A stretch of 38,164 nt of DNA from Paracoccaceae bacterium (GCA_003354145.1 PIVL01000008.1:1-38164), one strand, 5' to 3'; positions 25,727 through 34,585 are shown, counted from the first letter of the stretch. Notes: generated by a model from the letters alone, not told the origin. Numbers and translations are program-made.

Positions 25727-26430
25727 TGAGTAACGAAACCAATACAAAGACACATGGAATGAGAATGGGCGCGTCAGAAATTGCGACGCTCATCAAGAAA
25801 GATATTCGTGACGGAATACTCATGTTTCAGGAAAAACTGCCTGCCGAACGCCGACTCGCTGATACATATGGCGTTGCACGCGGGACCGTGCGCGAGGCCC
25901 TGTCCCAGTTGGAAACAGATAAATTCGTCGAGGTTCGTGCGGGCAGCGGAACCTATGTCATCCACTCCGAACCAAAAGACGACTCCTCGCTGATTGAAGA
26001 GGCTAACCCGCTCGAGCTGATAGATGCCCGGTTTGCATTAGAACCACATATGTGTCGGCTGGCTGTTCTGAATGGTAGACGTCAGGACTTTGAACTGTTG
26101 GAAGATCTGTGCAACCGAATGGAAGCCAGCCCAGCCGATGCGGTGAAATTCTCCGAGCTTGACACCGAATTTCATCTGGTCCTTGCCAACAGCACTGGTA
26201 ACAGATTGCTGATCTGGATCATTGAACAGATCACGTCAGTCCGCGGGCAGGATGAATGGCGCAGAATGCGGCAATTGACATTGAACCAAGACATCGTCGC
26301 CCAATACAATGCCCAGCACCGTGATATCGTCAAAGCCATCCGAGCACGGGAACCAGAACGCGCGGCCAATCTGATGAAAGAACACCTCGAGACCGCTAGA
26401 TTGTCACTGACAAGAGCAGCGGATACCTGA
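25726..26430 (+). CDS. FadR-subfamily GntR transcriptional regulator
   Basis: A 234-residue regulator. The winged HTH is at about residues 17-80 (ASEIATLIKKDIRDGILMFQ, then LPAERRLADTYGVARGTVREALSQLETDKFVEVRAGSGTYV). The all-helical FCD effector domain follows (about 95-225: ELIDARFALEPHMCRLAV, SELDTEFHLVLANSTGNRLL, QHRDIVKAIRAREPERAANLMKEHL); Asp and His residues there commonly hold a metal and a carboxylate ligand. The ATG at 25726 gives the normal FadR length; the longer frame from 25555 would add 57 unlikely residues. It is divergent from the set-2 operon and probably regulates it. Confidence 0.86.
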   Translation: MSNETNTKTHGMRMGASEIATLIKKDIRDGILMFQEKLPAERRLADTYGVARGTVREALSQLETDKFVEVRAGSGTYVIHSEPKDDSSLIEEANPLELIDARFALEPHMCRLAVLNGRRQDFELLEDLCNRMEASPADAVKFSELDTEFHLVLANSTGNRLLIWIIEQITSVRGQDEWRRMRQLTLNQDIVAQYNAQHRDIVKAIRAREPERAANLMKEHLETARLSLTRAADT

Positions 26431-27150
26431 TCAAGCTTTTGCAGTTGTATGTAACCAGTTGATGTAAACCCGCTCTGCCATTTCATTGAACTTGCTCATT
26501 TGTTGCGCGCACTCGGATCTCAGTCGTTTCACTCCGTCAGGACCCATTTCTTGTGTCAACGCGTCAGCATATTCGTTTATTTCAGCCCAATTATCCACGG
26601 TTTCCGGCTCAACTTCCAAATGGAATTGCATTGAAAATGCGCGCGTGTTCCAGCGCATCGCTTGAACCGGGCAATCGGGTGATGTGGCAAGGCATTCGGC
26701 ACCTGCGGGCATTGTTAGAACCTCGGCACTATGCCACTGAAGGGATTTGAAACGCTCAGGCAAGCCATCGAAAAATATCCCTGTGGCACCCAGTTCTGTC
26801 AACTGTACATCCATCACGCCAATCTCAGGAGACCGGGCCTTTCCAACACTGCCGCCAAGTGCTTCTGCAAGCAATTGATGCCCAAGGCACAGCCCTAAAA
26901 ACGGCATGCCCAGATCCTCTACTGCGTTACGAATAAATGATTTTTCATCCTTCAGCCAAGGGTACTTTTCTTCTTCCCAAACATCCATCGGTCCGCCCAT
27001 GACCCAAAGTGCGTCGTATTTTTTGAGGTCAGGCAAAGGGTCGCCCTGATCAAGATTGACAGCGTCCCAACTGTGGCCGTCCTCTTTTAGGAATTGGCGA
27101 AAGATACCAGGATGCTCTACACTTGCGTGTTGCAGAACTAAAATATGCAT
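26431..27150 (-). CDS. Class I glutamine amidotransferase-like protein
   Basis: A 239-residue protein of the GATase-1 fold: MHILVLQHASVEHPGIFRQF, GGPMDVWEE, FLGLCLGHQLLAEALGG with the nucleophile Cys (about residue 89), and FSMQFHLEVEPETVDNW with the catalytic His and Glu (about 180-184). It is a stand-alone GMP-synthase-type amidotransferase domain, as in many gamma-glutamyl hydrolase-like proteins. GAGGAAG before the ATG at 27150 gives the start. It converges on the GntR gene with no gap. In this setting it may hydrolyse gamma-glutamyl amides, as PuuD does beside PuuA, but that is inference. Confidence 0.82.
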   Translation of the reverse strand: MHILVLQHASVEHPGIFRQFLKEDGHSWDAVNLDQGDPLPDLKKYDALWVMGGPMDVWEEEKYPWLKDEKSFIRNAVEDLGMPFLGLCLGHQLLAEALGGSVGKARSPEIGVMDVQLTELGATGIFFDGLPERFKSLQWHSAEVLTMPAGAECLATSPDCPVQAMRWNTRAFSMQFHLEVEPETVDNWAEINEYADALTQEMGPDGVKRLRSECAQQMSKFNEMAERVYINWLHTTAKA

Positions 27151-27639
27151 GTTCGCTTCCTCCGTTTTCTGTCGTAGGTATCGCTGATGGTCAAACAATA
27201 GATCACACCGAGAAACCGGTAACGAGCGACCATAATGCGCTTTGCAAGCCGTCGCAATATGTGCCGATTTGGCAAGCCCTGTGGACAGTGCGACTTTGCA
27301 AGTTAAGTACCACATTACAATTTGTCGTCCAACTCGAACGGCAAGCAATCGAATGGGATGAGGATGGCACGCTGTTGCAAATTCCGCGACAGGCGCACCG
27401 CACTGTTAGGTTTCGTGACACCATCCACCTTCAAGAGTGCCGCCCCGTGCGCCCCGCACTTCCACTTCGTTTCGCCGTAAAGCTTGGCAATTGGGGACGT
27501 CTTGCCCAACCTCTCTGCGACTAAGTCCTTGTTCTGTAAACGTGAACAGCAACCCTGTCGAGGGCTCTGCTGGCATCATCAACACAGGCAAGTGGCGTAT
27601 CGGCGATCACGCTCTCAGGAGTTCCCACACACTCCGTCT
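27151..27639. other. Degraded stretch without a recognisable gene
   Basis: Short open frames are present on both strands, but none has a recognisable domain or good start signal. The sequence borders several insertion-sequence remnants and is probably decayed DNA. Confidence 0.45.
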
Positions 27640-27717
27640 GACCGCATATCCACGCTCAATAACTTGCGCCACTGCGTCCTGCTTGAACTCATCCGCAAAC
27701 CGAATTCCCTTACTCAG
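27640..27717 (-). mobile_element. IS3-family OrfA N-terminal remnant
   Basis: About 26 codons read SKGIRFADEFKQDAVAQVIE then RGYAVR, which matches the start of IS3-type OrfA (helix-turn-helix) proteins. The initiator is CTG instead of ATG and the match stops at about 27640, where unrelated codons and a stop follow. It is a dead fragment. Confidence 0.65.
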
Positions 27718-27779
27718 ATCCGTCTCTCCTTGGTTCCAAAATTACCAAGCACAGCGTCTACAAATCTAGCAACTGTATT

Positions 27780-28094
27780 TCAATTTGTGCGCCAAAGCTG
27801 GTTTTTTGCCACAAGAGCGTTTGCGATTACCAATAGTTTTCGGGCAACGGCGATTAGGATGACTTTGTGTGGTTTGCCCTTTTCCTTTAGCCGTTTGGCG
27901 AATGCCCTGAGATGTTGATTGTGTGTCGAAGCAACAAGTGCCGCTTGATAAAGCAGACAACGCACATTGTATCTGCCGCCCCTGATTGACCTTTTACCCT
28001 CGGTTCGACCACTGTCATTGTTGATCGGCGCAACACCAGCTAGTGCTGCGATCTGTTTGTCGCCAATAGTGCCAAGCTCAGGCATTTCACCCAT
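27780..28094 (-). mobile_element. IS110/IS116/IS902-family transposase C-terminal fragment
   Basis: The 104-residue frame opens MGEMPELGTIGDKQIAALAG, followed by VAPINNDSGRTEGKRSIRGGR and a C-terminal KRLKEKGKPHKVILIAVARKLLVIANALV. This is the conserved C-terminal transposase_20 region of IS110. About 200 N-terminal residues, including the DEDD catalytic domain, are missing. It is inactive. An IS481 fragment abuts it on the right. Confidence 0.8.
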
Positions 28095-28118
28095 CAGGGT
28101 CGCGCATGTAAGGTGCGG

Positions 28119-28381
28119 TTACTCGTGAGACGTCCCTTCTGTTGATTTTAGCTTGTCTCTGAGCGCTTCGTAAGGCGTCTTTCCGTTGTGCGCGCCGTGA
28201 GGCCGATGGAAGTTGTAAAATCGCTCCCATTCGTCAAGTTTGGCTTCGAGATCGACATCGCCTTTGTAGCTGAGCAACTGGTAGAATTCCTGACCATCCG
28301 ACCTGTGAGATCGTTCGACCTTGCCGTTCAGCTGGGGTGTGCCGCGTTTAATATAGGCATGGCGGATGCCATACTGCTGGT
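28119..28381 (-). mobile_element. IS481-family transposase C-terminal fragment
   Basis: Minus-strand translation gives GIRHAYIKRGTPQLNGKVER, SHRSDGQEFYQLLSYKG, and DEWERFYNFHRPHGAHNGKTPYEAL, ending KLKSTEGTSHE at the stop. This is the end of the integrase-core domain with the last catalytic Glu region. The first part of the transposase is absent. The fragment truncates the alpha/beta hydrolase gene to its right. Confidence 0.8.
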
Positions 28382-28440
28382 TTCTGCAACTTGATCAAAC
28401 GGGCACTGTCGGAAAGGAGCAGACATTGATGAACCGGGTC

Positions 28441-28714
28441 CCCTTGTACGCGTTCCTTCGGCAATATCGGTCCAGTAGGATTTGTCAGGGCGCATCCAGA
28501 ACCCGCCATGCACGAACGCCACAAGCCCTTTGGGTTCCACATCCGGCCAGACCAGATCGAATTTTTCGCGCTCAGATGGACCAAAAGGAATATCGACCTC
28601 GATCCTTGCGGCATCGCTCCGATACGCGGCAGCACGCGCTGCCCAAAACCCGGGCAGCGCGTCAGACTCTTCGACATGTCCCATATTGTTGAACGCGTCG
28701 TCCCAATCGCGCAC
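28441..28714 (-). pseudogene. Truncated alpha/beta hydrolase gene (arylformamidase-like)
   Basis: Codons from a GTG start at 28714 read RDWDDAFNNMGHVEESDALP, FWAARAAAYR, VDIPFGPSEREKFDLVWPD and GLVAFVHGGFWMRPDKSYWTD, the N-terminal third of a kynurenine-formamidase-like hydrolase with its HGGFW oxyanion motif. The nucleophile Ser and the remaining catalytic residues are missing, because insertion-sequence DNA takes over at about 28440. It follows the FMO gene after 28 bases and was its operon partner. A non-functional relic. Confidence 0.75.
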
Positions 28715-28742
28715 GTCGTCAAGCTCGGTTTCGTTTCAGGCG

Positions 28743-30230
28743 CTATTGCGCCATGTATTGCGGCGTCGATGCCAGGAACGTGCCATAGGCATCGGCGTCG
28801 GGAAACGAGAACTGTTCGGCAAGCAGATTAGAGCGCTTGGCCTTCTTTGCCCCCATATCCGCAAGCAATTCATCGAAATGCTTGAAATGGAACGGGGCCG
28901 AACATAGACCGCCATAGACCTGCGCAGCCGGGCGTTCGTTGCGCCGCCAGTTCAGCATCATTTCGATATTGTCGCGCATCTCCGCATCGCTTGGTTGGCG
29001 CGCCAGTTGCCCATCCGCATAGCGAACCAGCCAATTCGCAATCATCTCTGCCGACAGGGTGGTGCAGAAACTGGAGTTGAAGCCGACGAAGCCCATGTCG
29101 GGCAGTTCCGGGTTCACCGAAATCCGATAGACACGGTATTGCCCGTCATCCTCGATCAGCTTCTTGCGATATTCATCCGGTAAAACCGGCACGCCCAGCT
29201 TCCAGCCGACCGCCAGCACCGAAACATCGCATTTCACGCGCTCGCCATTGGTCAGAACCACGCTGTCGCCGTCATAGTGGTCAAAGGTGCCCAGTACCGT
29301 CTTGAGTCGGCCCGACTTGAGGTTGTCGAAAAATCCCGGCGTCACTAGCGGCAAAGAGCAACTTGCCTCTTTCTCGATTGGTGTATCGGGTACCATGTTC
29401 CATTTTTTCAGGCCAAGCTGCATCTTCAGCATGGTTTCCAGCCCGCGGAAGTTGGCCCAGACAAGCGGCTTGGTGATCGCTGCAATCATCTTCTTCAGCG
29501 GACCACGGCCCCAGCTGTTGAACTGCATCTCCTGCGCCCGCATGTAAAGCAGCCGCTTGAAGTTGATGCCGCCAATGAAATAGGGCAAGCGCCAGACATT
29601 GTGGCGATAGACCATCGTCACCTGTTTGGCACCGTGTTCAGCCGCGTTCACCGCGATGTCGGTCGAGGATTTTGACCCTCCCAACACCACGACATGCTTG
29701 TCCCGCGCAATTTCCGAGTCAGTGTATTCCGACGAGTGCATGACCTTCCCGCCCTGTGCGACAAACGCGTCCTGCCCGGGATGGGTGATGATGTTCTTGT
29801 AGGAAAACTGCCCGGTGCAGATGGAGACGAAATCAAAGTCTTCCTTGCGCGTCCGACCCGCACTTTCCAGTGTCAGCGTCCAGCCCGGCTGCCCATCGGC
29901 GCGCCGTTCCATCCCGGCGACATCGGTGTTTAGTTGAAAGAGCCGCCCAAGCTTGTGCTTGTCCGCATAGGAATGAAGATAGGCATGCACCTGCGGGCCT
30001 TTGGGCCATTGCGGATAGTCGTCCGGCATGGCCATGTCTGTATACCGGTACAGGTCCTTGGGGCTTTGCGTTTGCACACCGGGATAAGATCGTGACAGCT
30101 CCCAGACACCGCCGAAATCGTGGCTGCGTTCAAAACCGACGACGCGGTGCCCCTTATCATCAAACGCCTTGGCTGCGGCCAAGCCGGCGACACCGCCGCC
30201 TATCACGGCGACCTTCTTTTTCTTAACCAT
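28743..30230 (-). CDS. Flavin-containing monooxygenase-like FAD/NAD(P) oxidoreductase
   Basis: A 495-residue two-dinucleotide-fold flavoprotein. The FAD site is VAVIGGGVAGLAAAKAF (about 7-23) with FERSHDFGGVWE; the NADPH site is VVVLGGSKSSTDIAV (about 175-189). Between them GGKVMHSSEY resembles the FMO fingerprint FxGxxxHxxxY, but the leading Phe is replaced. YPGVQTQSPKDLYRYTDMAMP is typical of FMO and Baeyer-Villiger relatives. It is clearly different from trimethylamine monooxygenase Tmm, which has a GAGPSGL start and other signature segments, so I do not call it tmm. It follows a cupin gene after 11 bases, with AAGGAG before the ATG. The substrate is unknown. Confidence 0.82.
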   Translation of the reverse strand: MVKKKKVAVIGGGVAGLAAAKAFDDKGHRVVGFERSHDFGGVWELSRSYPGVQTQSPKDLYRYTDMAMPDDYPQWPKGPQVHAYLHSYADKHKLGRLFQLNTDVAGMERRADGQPGWTLTLESAGRTRKEDFDFVSICTGQFSYKNIITHPGQDAFVAQGGKVMHSSEYTDSEIARDKHVVVLGGSKSSTDIAVNAAEHGAKQVTMVYRHNVWRLPYFIGGINFKRLLYMRAQEMQFNSWGRGPLKKMIAAITKPLVWANFRGLETMLKMQLGLKKWNMVPDTPIEKEASCSLPLVTPGFFDNLKSGRLKTVLGTFDHYDGDSVVLTNGERVKCDVSVLAVGWKLGVPVLPDEYRKKLIEDDGQYRVYRISVNPELPDMGFVGFNSSFCTTLSAEMIANWLVRYADGQLARQPSDAEMRDNIEMMLNWRRNERPAAQVYGGLCSAPFHFKHFDELLADMGAKKAKRSNLLAEQFSFPDADAYGTFLASTPQYMAQ

Positions 30231-30241
30231 GCGGGTTCTCC

Positions 30242-30703
30242 TTACGCGTCAGGTGGGGGCGGGAGGAAATCGACCTCGTGCAGAGCCGACAGGCGCACCA
30301 GTTCTTCGGGGTCGGTGACGCCGTCCAGAGCACAGAACAGATCATAGAGCTTGCGTGACGGCGCAACGCCAAAGACGCATTTTGCCTCGGAGCCTGACCG
30401 GTTATAGACCCCGTGCGCCACCCCCATCGGCATCCGAACAAGGTCACCGGGCCCGGCCTTGTTGGCCGTCACATTGCCTTCTTCAAAGCCGAAATCCACT
30501 TCCAGATTGCCCTCGGTCACAAGGATCCACTCATCCTGCGTCGGGTGGACATGTGGCGGCACAAAGGTCTCTGCTGGCACCACCGCATGCCAGATCATGG
30601 CGTTGTCGGAATGAAGTTTCGGTGTGTAGACCTGTCCCACCACGTTCCATGCGACGCCCTCCAGTCCGGCATCGGTCGCAGTTATTCCTGCTGTTTCTTT
30701 CAT
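30242..30703 (-). CDS. Cupin-domain protein
   Basis: A 153-residue single cupin: VVPAETFVPPHVHPTQDEWILVTEGNLEVDFG (motif 1 with HxH-x4-E metal ligands) and GDLVRMPMGVAHGVYNRSG (motif 2 with His). The ATG at 30703 is preceded by AGGGAGGAAA; a frame from 30742 adds 13 residues without a site. It is the first gene of an operon with the FMO and the broken hydrolase. It may act as an isomerase, dioxygenase or small-molecule sensor; the ligands allow metal binding. Confidence 0.8.
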   Translation of the reverse strand: MKETAGITATDAGLEGVAWNVVGQVYTPKLHSDNAMIWHAVVPAETFVPPHVHPTQDEWILVTEGNLEVDFGFEEGNVTANKAGPGDLVRMPMGVAHGVYNRSGSEAKCVFGVAPSRKLYDLFCALDGVTDPEELVRLSALHEVDFLPPPPDA

Positions 30704-30841
30704 GTTTTCCTCCCTTGGATGACTGATTGTCGTGGGAACCATAGGGCCCGAATCAAATATGCTTTGTCCAAATTGCGCAAGAAAATGTGGGGTGTCCGAA
30801 AAGCATTTATTTTAATGTTAAAGTTTTTTACACTACACTAA

Positions 30842-31849
30842 ATGAATCGCGCGAACCTGAGTAACTCGGCTGATCCCCTCAGCGCACATCGTCTGTTTCA
30901 GACAACAGATGTCGATGTCGCGCGTGTAACTGTGGCCAATAAGTTCTGCGACCACGAGCTGATCCCCGGTTCCGGCCACGATAAATTCGAAGTTTGCCAC
31001 AACTATGCCAGGGGGCAAATCCTGTCGCTGAACTATATGCGGTATGGGTGTGAAGTTACCATCAACCCAGGTGAACTTACCGATTTCTATCTTGTGCAGA
31101 TGCCATTGCGTGGGGCCGCAACGGTTCGAAATGGGCGCAAGAGAGTGGATGTTACACACCGAACCGGATCGGTTTTGAATCCAACCCGCGAGACGCAAAT
31201 GACCTGGCTCGAAGGCTGCGAGAAGCTCTTGCTTCAGATCGACTGCACGGCATTGAACCAGTCAGCCGAGCGGCTATTGGGGCAATCTATTCCCTGCCCG
31301 GTCGTCTTCGATCCCGAGGTCCGACTGTCATCACCGGCGTTGCGAAACTGGGAAAGGAAGTTCCTGGCCGCAGTCAGTCTAGCAGATCGCCAGGGAGCGT
31401 TCGGTAAGAATATTCACAAACATCAAGCTTTGTATGAGGAAGAGTTGATCACCAACTTCCTGTTGGCTCAGCCCAGTACAATTCAGCATATTCTGACCCA
31501 TGCCCCCGCACAGATTTCGTCCGCGCAAGTCAGCCGGGCCCGCGCGTATATCCTGGAGAACCTGTCGGACCCGATCACCGTCGCCCAGATCGCGAGTGCC
31601 GCCGGGTGCAGCATTCGCAGCCTGCAGCTGGCGTTTCAACAGAATTTTGGCTGCACGCCGGTCAGCTTTCTTCAGCGTCAACGTCTCAATCACGCACATT
31701 TGCTCTTGCAGTCACTTCCGCCTGAAACACTTGTCGGAGCAGTCGCATATGATTCCGGTTTTTCTCACTTGGGCCGTTTTTCGATTGCCTATCGCGCGGC
31801 ATTCGGCAGCTCTCCAAGGGAAACACTGCTACAAAACCGATTTTCATAG
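30842..31849 (+). CDS. AraC-family transcriptional regulator
   Basis: A 335-residue regulator. An N-terminal AraC-binding-like ligand domain (about 40-200, with VTINPGELTDFYLVQMPLRG) is followed by two C-terminal HTH motifs (about 228-330: VAQIASAAGCSIRSLQLAFQQNFGCTPVSFLQRQRLNHAHLLL and VGAVAYDSGFSHLGRFSIAYRAAFGSSPRE). It is divergent from the cupin-FMO operon across 138 bases and is its likely activator. No good ribosome binding site precedes the ATG at 30842, so expression may be leaderless or the start may be further in. Confidence 0.84.
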   Translation: MNRANLSNSADPLSAHRLFQTTDVDVARVTVANKFCDHELIPGSGHDKFEVCHNYARGQILSLNYMRYGCEVTINPGELTDFYLVQMPLRGAATVRNGRKRVDVTHRTGSVLNPTRETQMTWLEGCEKLLLQIDCTALNQSAERLLGQSIPCPVVFDPEVRLSSPALRNWERKFLAAVSLADRQGAFGKNIHKHQALYEEELITNFLLAQPSTIQHILTHAPAQISSAQVSRARAYILENLSDPITVAQIASAAGCSIRSLQLAFQQNFGCTPVSFLQRQRLNHAHLLLQSLPPETLVGAVAYDSGFSHLGRFSIAYRAAFGSSPRETLLQNRFS

Positions 31850-32091
31850 ATCAGTCAGACGGCATGGGGCGGGGCCATCTATCGCCAACGCTGACAAAGA
31901 CCGCTTTCTGCAATGGCTGACATTGGTCGAAAACCGAGTAAGGTCCGGACAGCGGGACTTGGACGAAGCCGCTCGCGCGGCAATGGCGCATATTGTGGGT
32001 GTAGCGTGTTACCGTGAACGCTGCGCATTTTGAGATCAGACGAACCTGTTTGACGATTGGGGCCTACTTAATCCACAAATAGGAGGTTCCC

Positions 32092-32979
32092 ATGACACAG
32101 AAGAATACCACCCCGCTTCGTGAGCGGCTAATCGAAGACATGCGTATCCGCGGGATGGGTGAGAAAGCCCAGAAGTCCCACATCCGAGCGATCAAGGATT
32201 TCGCCGGGTTCTTGAAGCGATCCCCGGACACGGCCACACCGAATGATCTGCGTGCCTACCAATTGCATATGACCGATACCGGGATCACGCCACCCACATA
32301 CAATGCACGGATCATGGCACTGCGTTTTCTATTCGGCACAACCTGCGACCGTGAAGATATGAAGCGGTACATGCAGTTCCGCACGCAGCCTCGCAAGCTG
32401 CCTGTGGTTCTGAGCCTTGAAGAAGTGTCAGAGCTTCTCGCGGCGGCCCCCGGCCCAGGGCTCAAATACCGCGCTGCCCTCAGCATTTCTTATGGGGCTG
32501 GTCTTCGGGCATCTGAGGTCTGCAATCTCAAGGTCGCCGACATCGACAGCGACCGGATGCTGATCCACGTTGATGAGGGCAAAGGCGGCAAAGATCGCAA
32601 GGTCATGCTATCGCCAGACTTGCTGGATTTGCTGCGCGATTATTGGTTTGAGGCGCGACCGGCAGGTTGGTTGTTTCCTGGTAAATCCAAGATCAATCCG
32701 GTCTCGTCTCGCCAACTGGGGCGGGCATTCAACTCTGCCAAACATCTTGTGGGCATTTCCAGACCCGCCTCGTTGCACACCCTTCGGCACAGCTTTGCCA
32801 CGCATCTGTTGGAGGCGAACATCGATGTGCGGGTGATCCAGGTTTTGCTCGGCCACGCCAAGCTGAGCACGACAGCGCGCTATACGCATGTCGCCACCAA
32901 GACCATCCGGGACATAACCAGCCCGTTTGAGGCGCTCAAAAAGCTGAACGTACAGACCTGCAAACATCGACCGGGGTAG
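32092..32979 (+). CDS. IS91-type accessory tyrosine recombinase
   Basis: A 295-residue XerC/D-like tyrosine recombinase. It has the N-terminal SAM-like core-binding domain (about 8-90) and a catalytic domain with Arg in YGAGLRASEVCNL, Lys in GKGGKDRKV, HTLRHSFATHL, LLGHAKLSTTARYTHV with the nucleophile Tyr (about residue 263). AGGAGG before the ATG gives the start. Twelve bases after its stop begins an IS91-family transposase N-terminus, the usual pairing in IS91/ISCR-like elements. The element is cut off just after that. Confidence 0.83.
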   Translation: MTQKNTTPLRERLIEDMRIRGMGEKAQKSHIRAIKDFAGFLKRSPDTATPNDLRAYQLHMTDTGITPPTYNARIMALRFLFGTTCDREDMKRYMQFRTQPRKLPVVLSLEEVSELLAAAPGPGLKYRAALSISYGAGLRASEVCNLKVADIDSDRMLIHVDEGKGGKDRKVMLSPDLLDLLRDYWFEARPAGWLFPGKSKINPVSSRQLGRAFNSAKHLVGISRPASLHTLRHSFATHLLEANIDVRVIQVLLGHAKLSTTARYTHVATKTIRDITSPFEALKKLNVQTCKHRPG

Positions 32980-32990
32980 AACGCGGCCGT

Positions 32991-34229
32991 TTGGCCAAAC
33001 CGAAGCTGGAACTCGCTGATATCTTTCTTCGCTATGGCCCCGCGTGGCGGCGGGCCAATGCGGGTCATGTCAGCCTGAGCCAGCTCAAAGTGATGTCGTC
33101 AATTGAAGCTTGCCGAACTGAGGCGCTCGGCGGGCATGTGGCAGCCTGCACCAAATGCAACCACCAGCATATTGGACTTGTCACGCTTGCGTTCCGGTCT
33201 CTCAACTCATTTAATCAGGTTCGCAAAGTGCTGGCTGACGGATCAACGCGCAAATACTTTTATGCTTGGAAAGGTGGGCCGCGGCTTCCCGGGAAACCGG
33301 GAGACCCTAGTTTTGTGACGGCTTACCATGATGCGCTCAAGACCAAGACCGAGACACCAGCAGGGACCCTGCAATCGATACTAAACGCCTACCAGGACAG
33401 CCCAAAATTTCTCGACCTCTCTCCCCGCTCTCGCCGAGACTATGTGCGCCATATCCGCAAGATCGAAGCGGAGTATTTTGACTTCCCTCTCGCGGCGCTG
33501 GCGGATCGCGCTGCGAGAGGTGAATTTCTGTCGTGGCGTGACAAACTAGCGAAGAAGTCCAGACGGCAAGCGGATTACACCTACTCCGTATTGGCCCTGA
33601 TCATTTCCTGGGCTTATGATCGCGGCATGGTGCCGACCAATCCATGTGAGCGCCCCGGCAAGGTTTATCGCTCGGAACGGATCGATAGTATCTGGTCTGC
33701 CGATGATGAAGCGTCATTCCTGGACTCTGCGCCGACACACATTGGTCTGGCTTTCACCCTTGCCATGTGGACCGGTCAGCGCCAAGGCGATCTGCTGCGG
33801 TTACCGTGGACTGCATATAATGGAGAAACGATCAAGCTGCGTCAGCGCAAAACTGGCGCGCGCGTGGTGATCCCCGTTGGGGCGCCGCTGAAAATTCTTC
33901 TGGATGCCACTCCGAAAACCACGATCACAATCCTTGCAACCACCAGAATGACTGCATGGACCGAATCCGGGTTTCGCGCCTCATGGCGCAAGGTTTGTCA
34001 GAAAGCGGGTGTGGACGGGGTGACTTTCCATGACCTCCGCGGCACTGCTGTAACACGACTGGCAGTTGCTGGATGCAGTGTGCCCGAGATCGCTGCGATC
34101 ACAGGGCACAGCTTAAGACAAGTCGCAGCTATCGTCGACGCACACTACCTGAGCCGGGATCCGGCCCTGGGAGTATCAGCGATTCATAAGTTGGAAGCAC
34201 ACGAAAAGAGAACAAAGACTCCCAACTGA
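32991..34229 (+). CDS. Chimeric frame: IS91 transposase N-terminus fused to a phage integrase
   Basis: Codons 2-62 (RPKLE-like AKPKLELADIFLRYGPAWRR, then QLKVMSSIEACRTEALGGHV and CTKCNHQHIG) match the zinc-finger start of an IS91 transposase. From about 33180 the same frame changes to a tyrosine integrase: KYFYAWKGGPRLPGKPGDP, SAM-like core region, LAMWTGQRQGDLLRL (catalytic Arg), FHDLRGTAVTRL and ITGHSLRQVAAIVDAHYL (Tyr). The integrase half looks complete except for its natural N-terminus, and a GTG at 33228 or a similar internal start may give a working protein. TTG at 32991 is the only upstream start. Its 3' end is 55 bases from the tRNA-Met fragment. Confidence 0.75.
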   Translation: MAKPKLELADIFLRYGPAWRRANAGHVSLSQLKVMSSIEACRTEALGGHVAACTKCNHQHIGLVTLAFRSLNSFNQVRKVLADGSTRKYFYAWKGGPRLPGKPGDPSFVTAYHDALKTKTETPAGTLQSILNAYQDSPKFLDLSPRSRRDYVRHIRKIEAEYFDFPLAALADRAARGEFLSWRDKLAKKSRRQADYTYSVLALIISWAYDRGMVPTNPCERPGKVYRSERIDSIWSADDEASFLDSAPTHIGLAFTLAMWTGQRQGDLLRLPWTAYNGETIKLRQRKTGARVVIPVGAPLKILLDATPKTTITILATTRMTAWTESGFRASWRKVCQKAGVDGVTFHDLRGTAVTRLAVAGCSVPEIAAITGHSLRQVAAIVDAHYLSRDPALGVSAIHKLEAHEKRTKTPN

Positions 34230-34284
34230 ACGCCCAACTATGGAAAAGTGTCGGGCGATCGACTACCTAAGTGTTTGAAAGTAT

Positions 34285-34334
34285 TGGTGGCGGTGCAGGG
34301 ACTTGAACCCCGGACACGCGGATTATGATTCCGC
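34285..34334 (-). tRNA. 3' half of tRNA-Met(CAT), attachment-site fragment
   Basis: On the minus strand the anticodon stem GCGGA/TCCGC surrounds a 7-base loop with anticodon CAT. Then follow a T arm (CGGGG loop CCCTG), an acceptor strand CACCGCC, a discriminator A and encoded CCA. The D arm and 5' acceptor strand are missing: beyond 34334 the sequence no longer fits a tRNA. A 3' half between two integrase genes is the expected att duplication left by integration into a tRNA-Met gene, not a working tRNA. Confidence 0.8.
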
Positions 34335-34371
34335 CCGATACCGTTTCTCTGGTAAGCAGGGTTGCAATAAA

Positions 34372-34390
34372 TTGGCGCAACTTGCGCCAA
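34372..34390. promoter_or_regulatory. Perfect inverted repeat near the attachment site
   Basis: TTGGCGCA (34372-34379) and TGCGCCAA (34383-34390) with a 3-base spacer. It is between the tRNA fragment and the second integrase gene, so it may be a recombination accessory site or an operator of that integrase. Confidence 0.45.
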
Positions 34391-34585
34391 CTTGAGACAC
34401 TGAAGCGGTTGATACTAAACGTAATTATTCTGCTTCGGCGTGTTTTCTCAGCAACACCTTTTGTCTCACCCGGTCCCAATCATCATCAGGCAATCTAACG
34501 GCTTTTGCAGTCCCTCGCAGTCCCGTTCGGGATTCTCGGATGTAGCCAAAATCCTTCCTGCACCAACCAAATGCAAGGAAGACCA

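Noticed and set aside
28743-30230. Trimethylamine monooxygenase (Tmm)
   Set aside because: Tempting because of the TMAO genes, but the N-terminus and internal motifs differ from Tmm, so only an FMO-like call is given.
34285-34334. Functional tRNA gene
   Set aside because: The D arm and the 5' acceptor strand are missing; only the 3' half is present.
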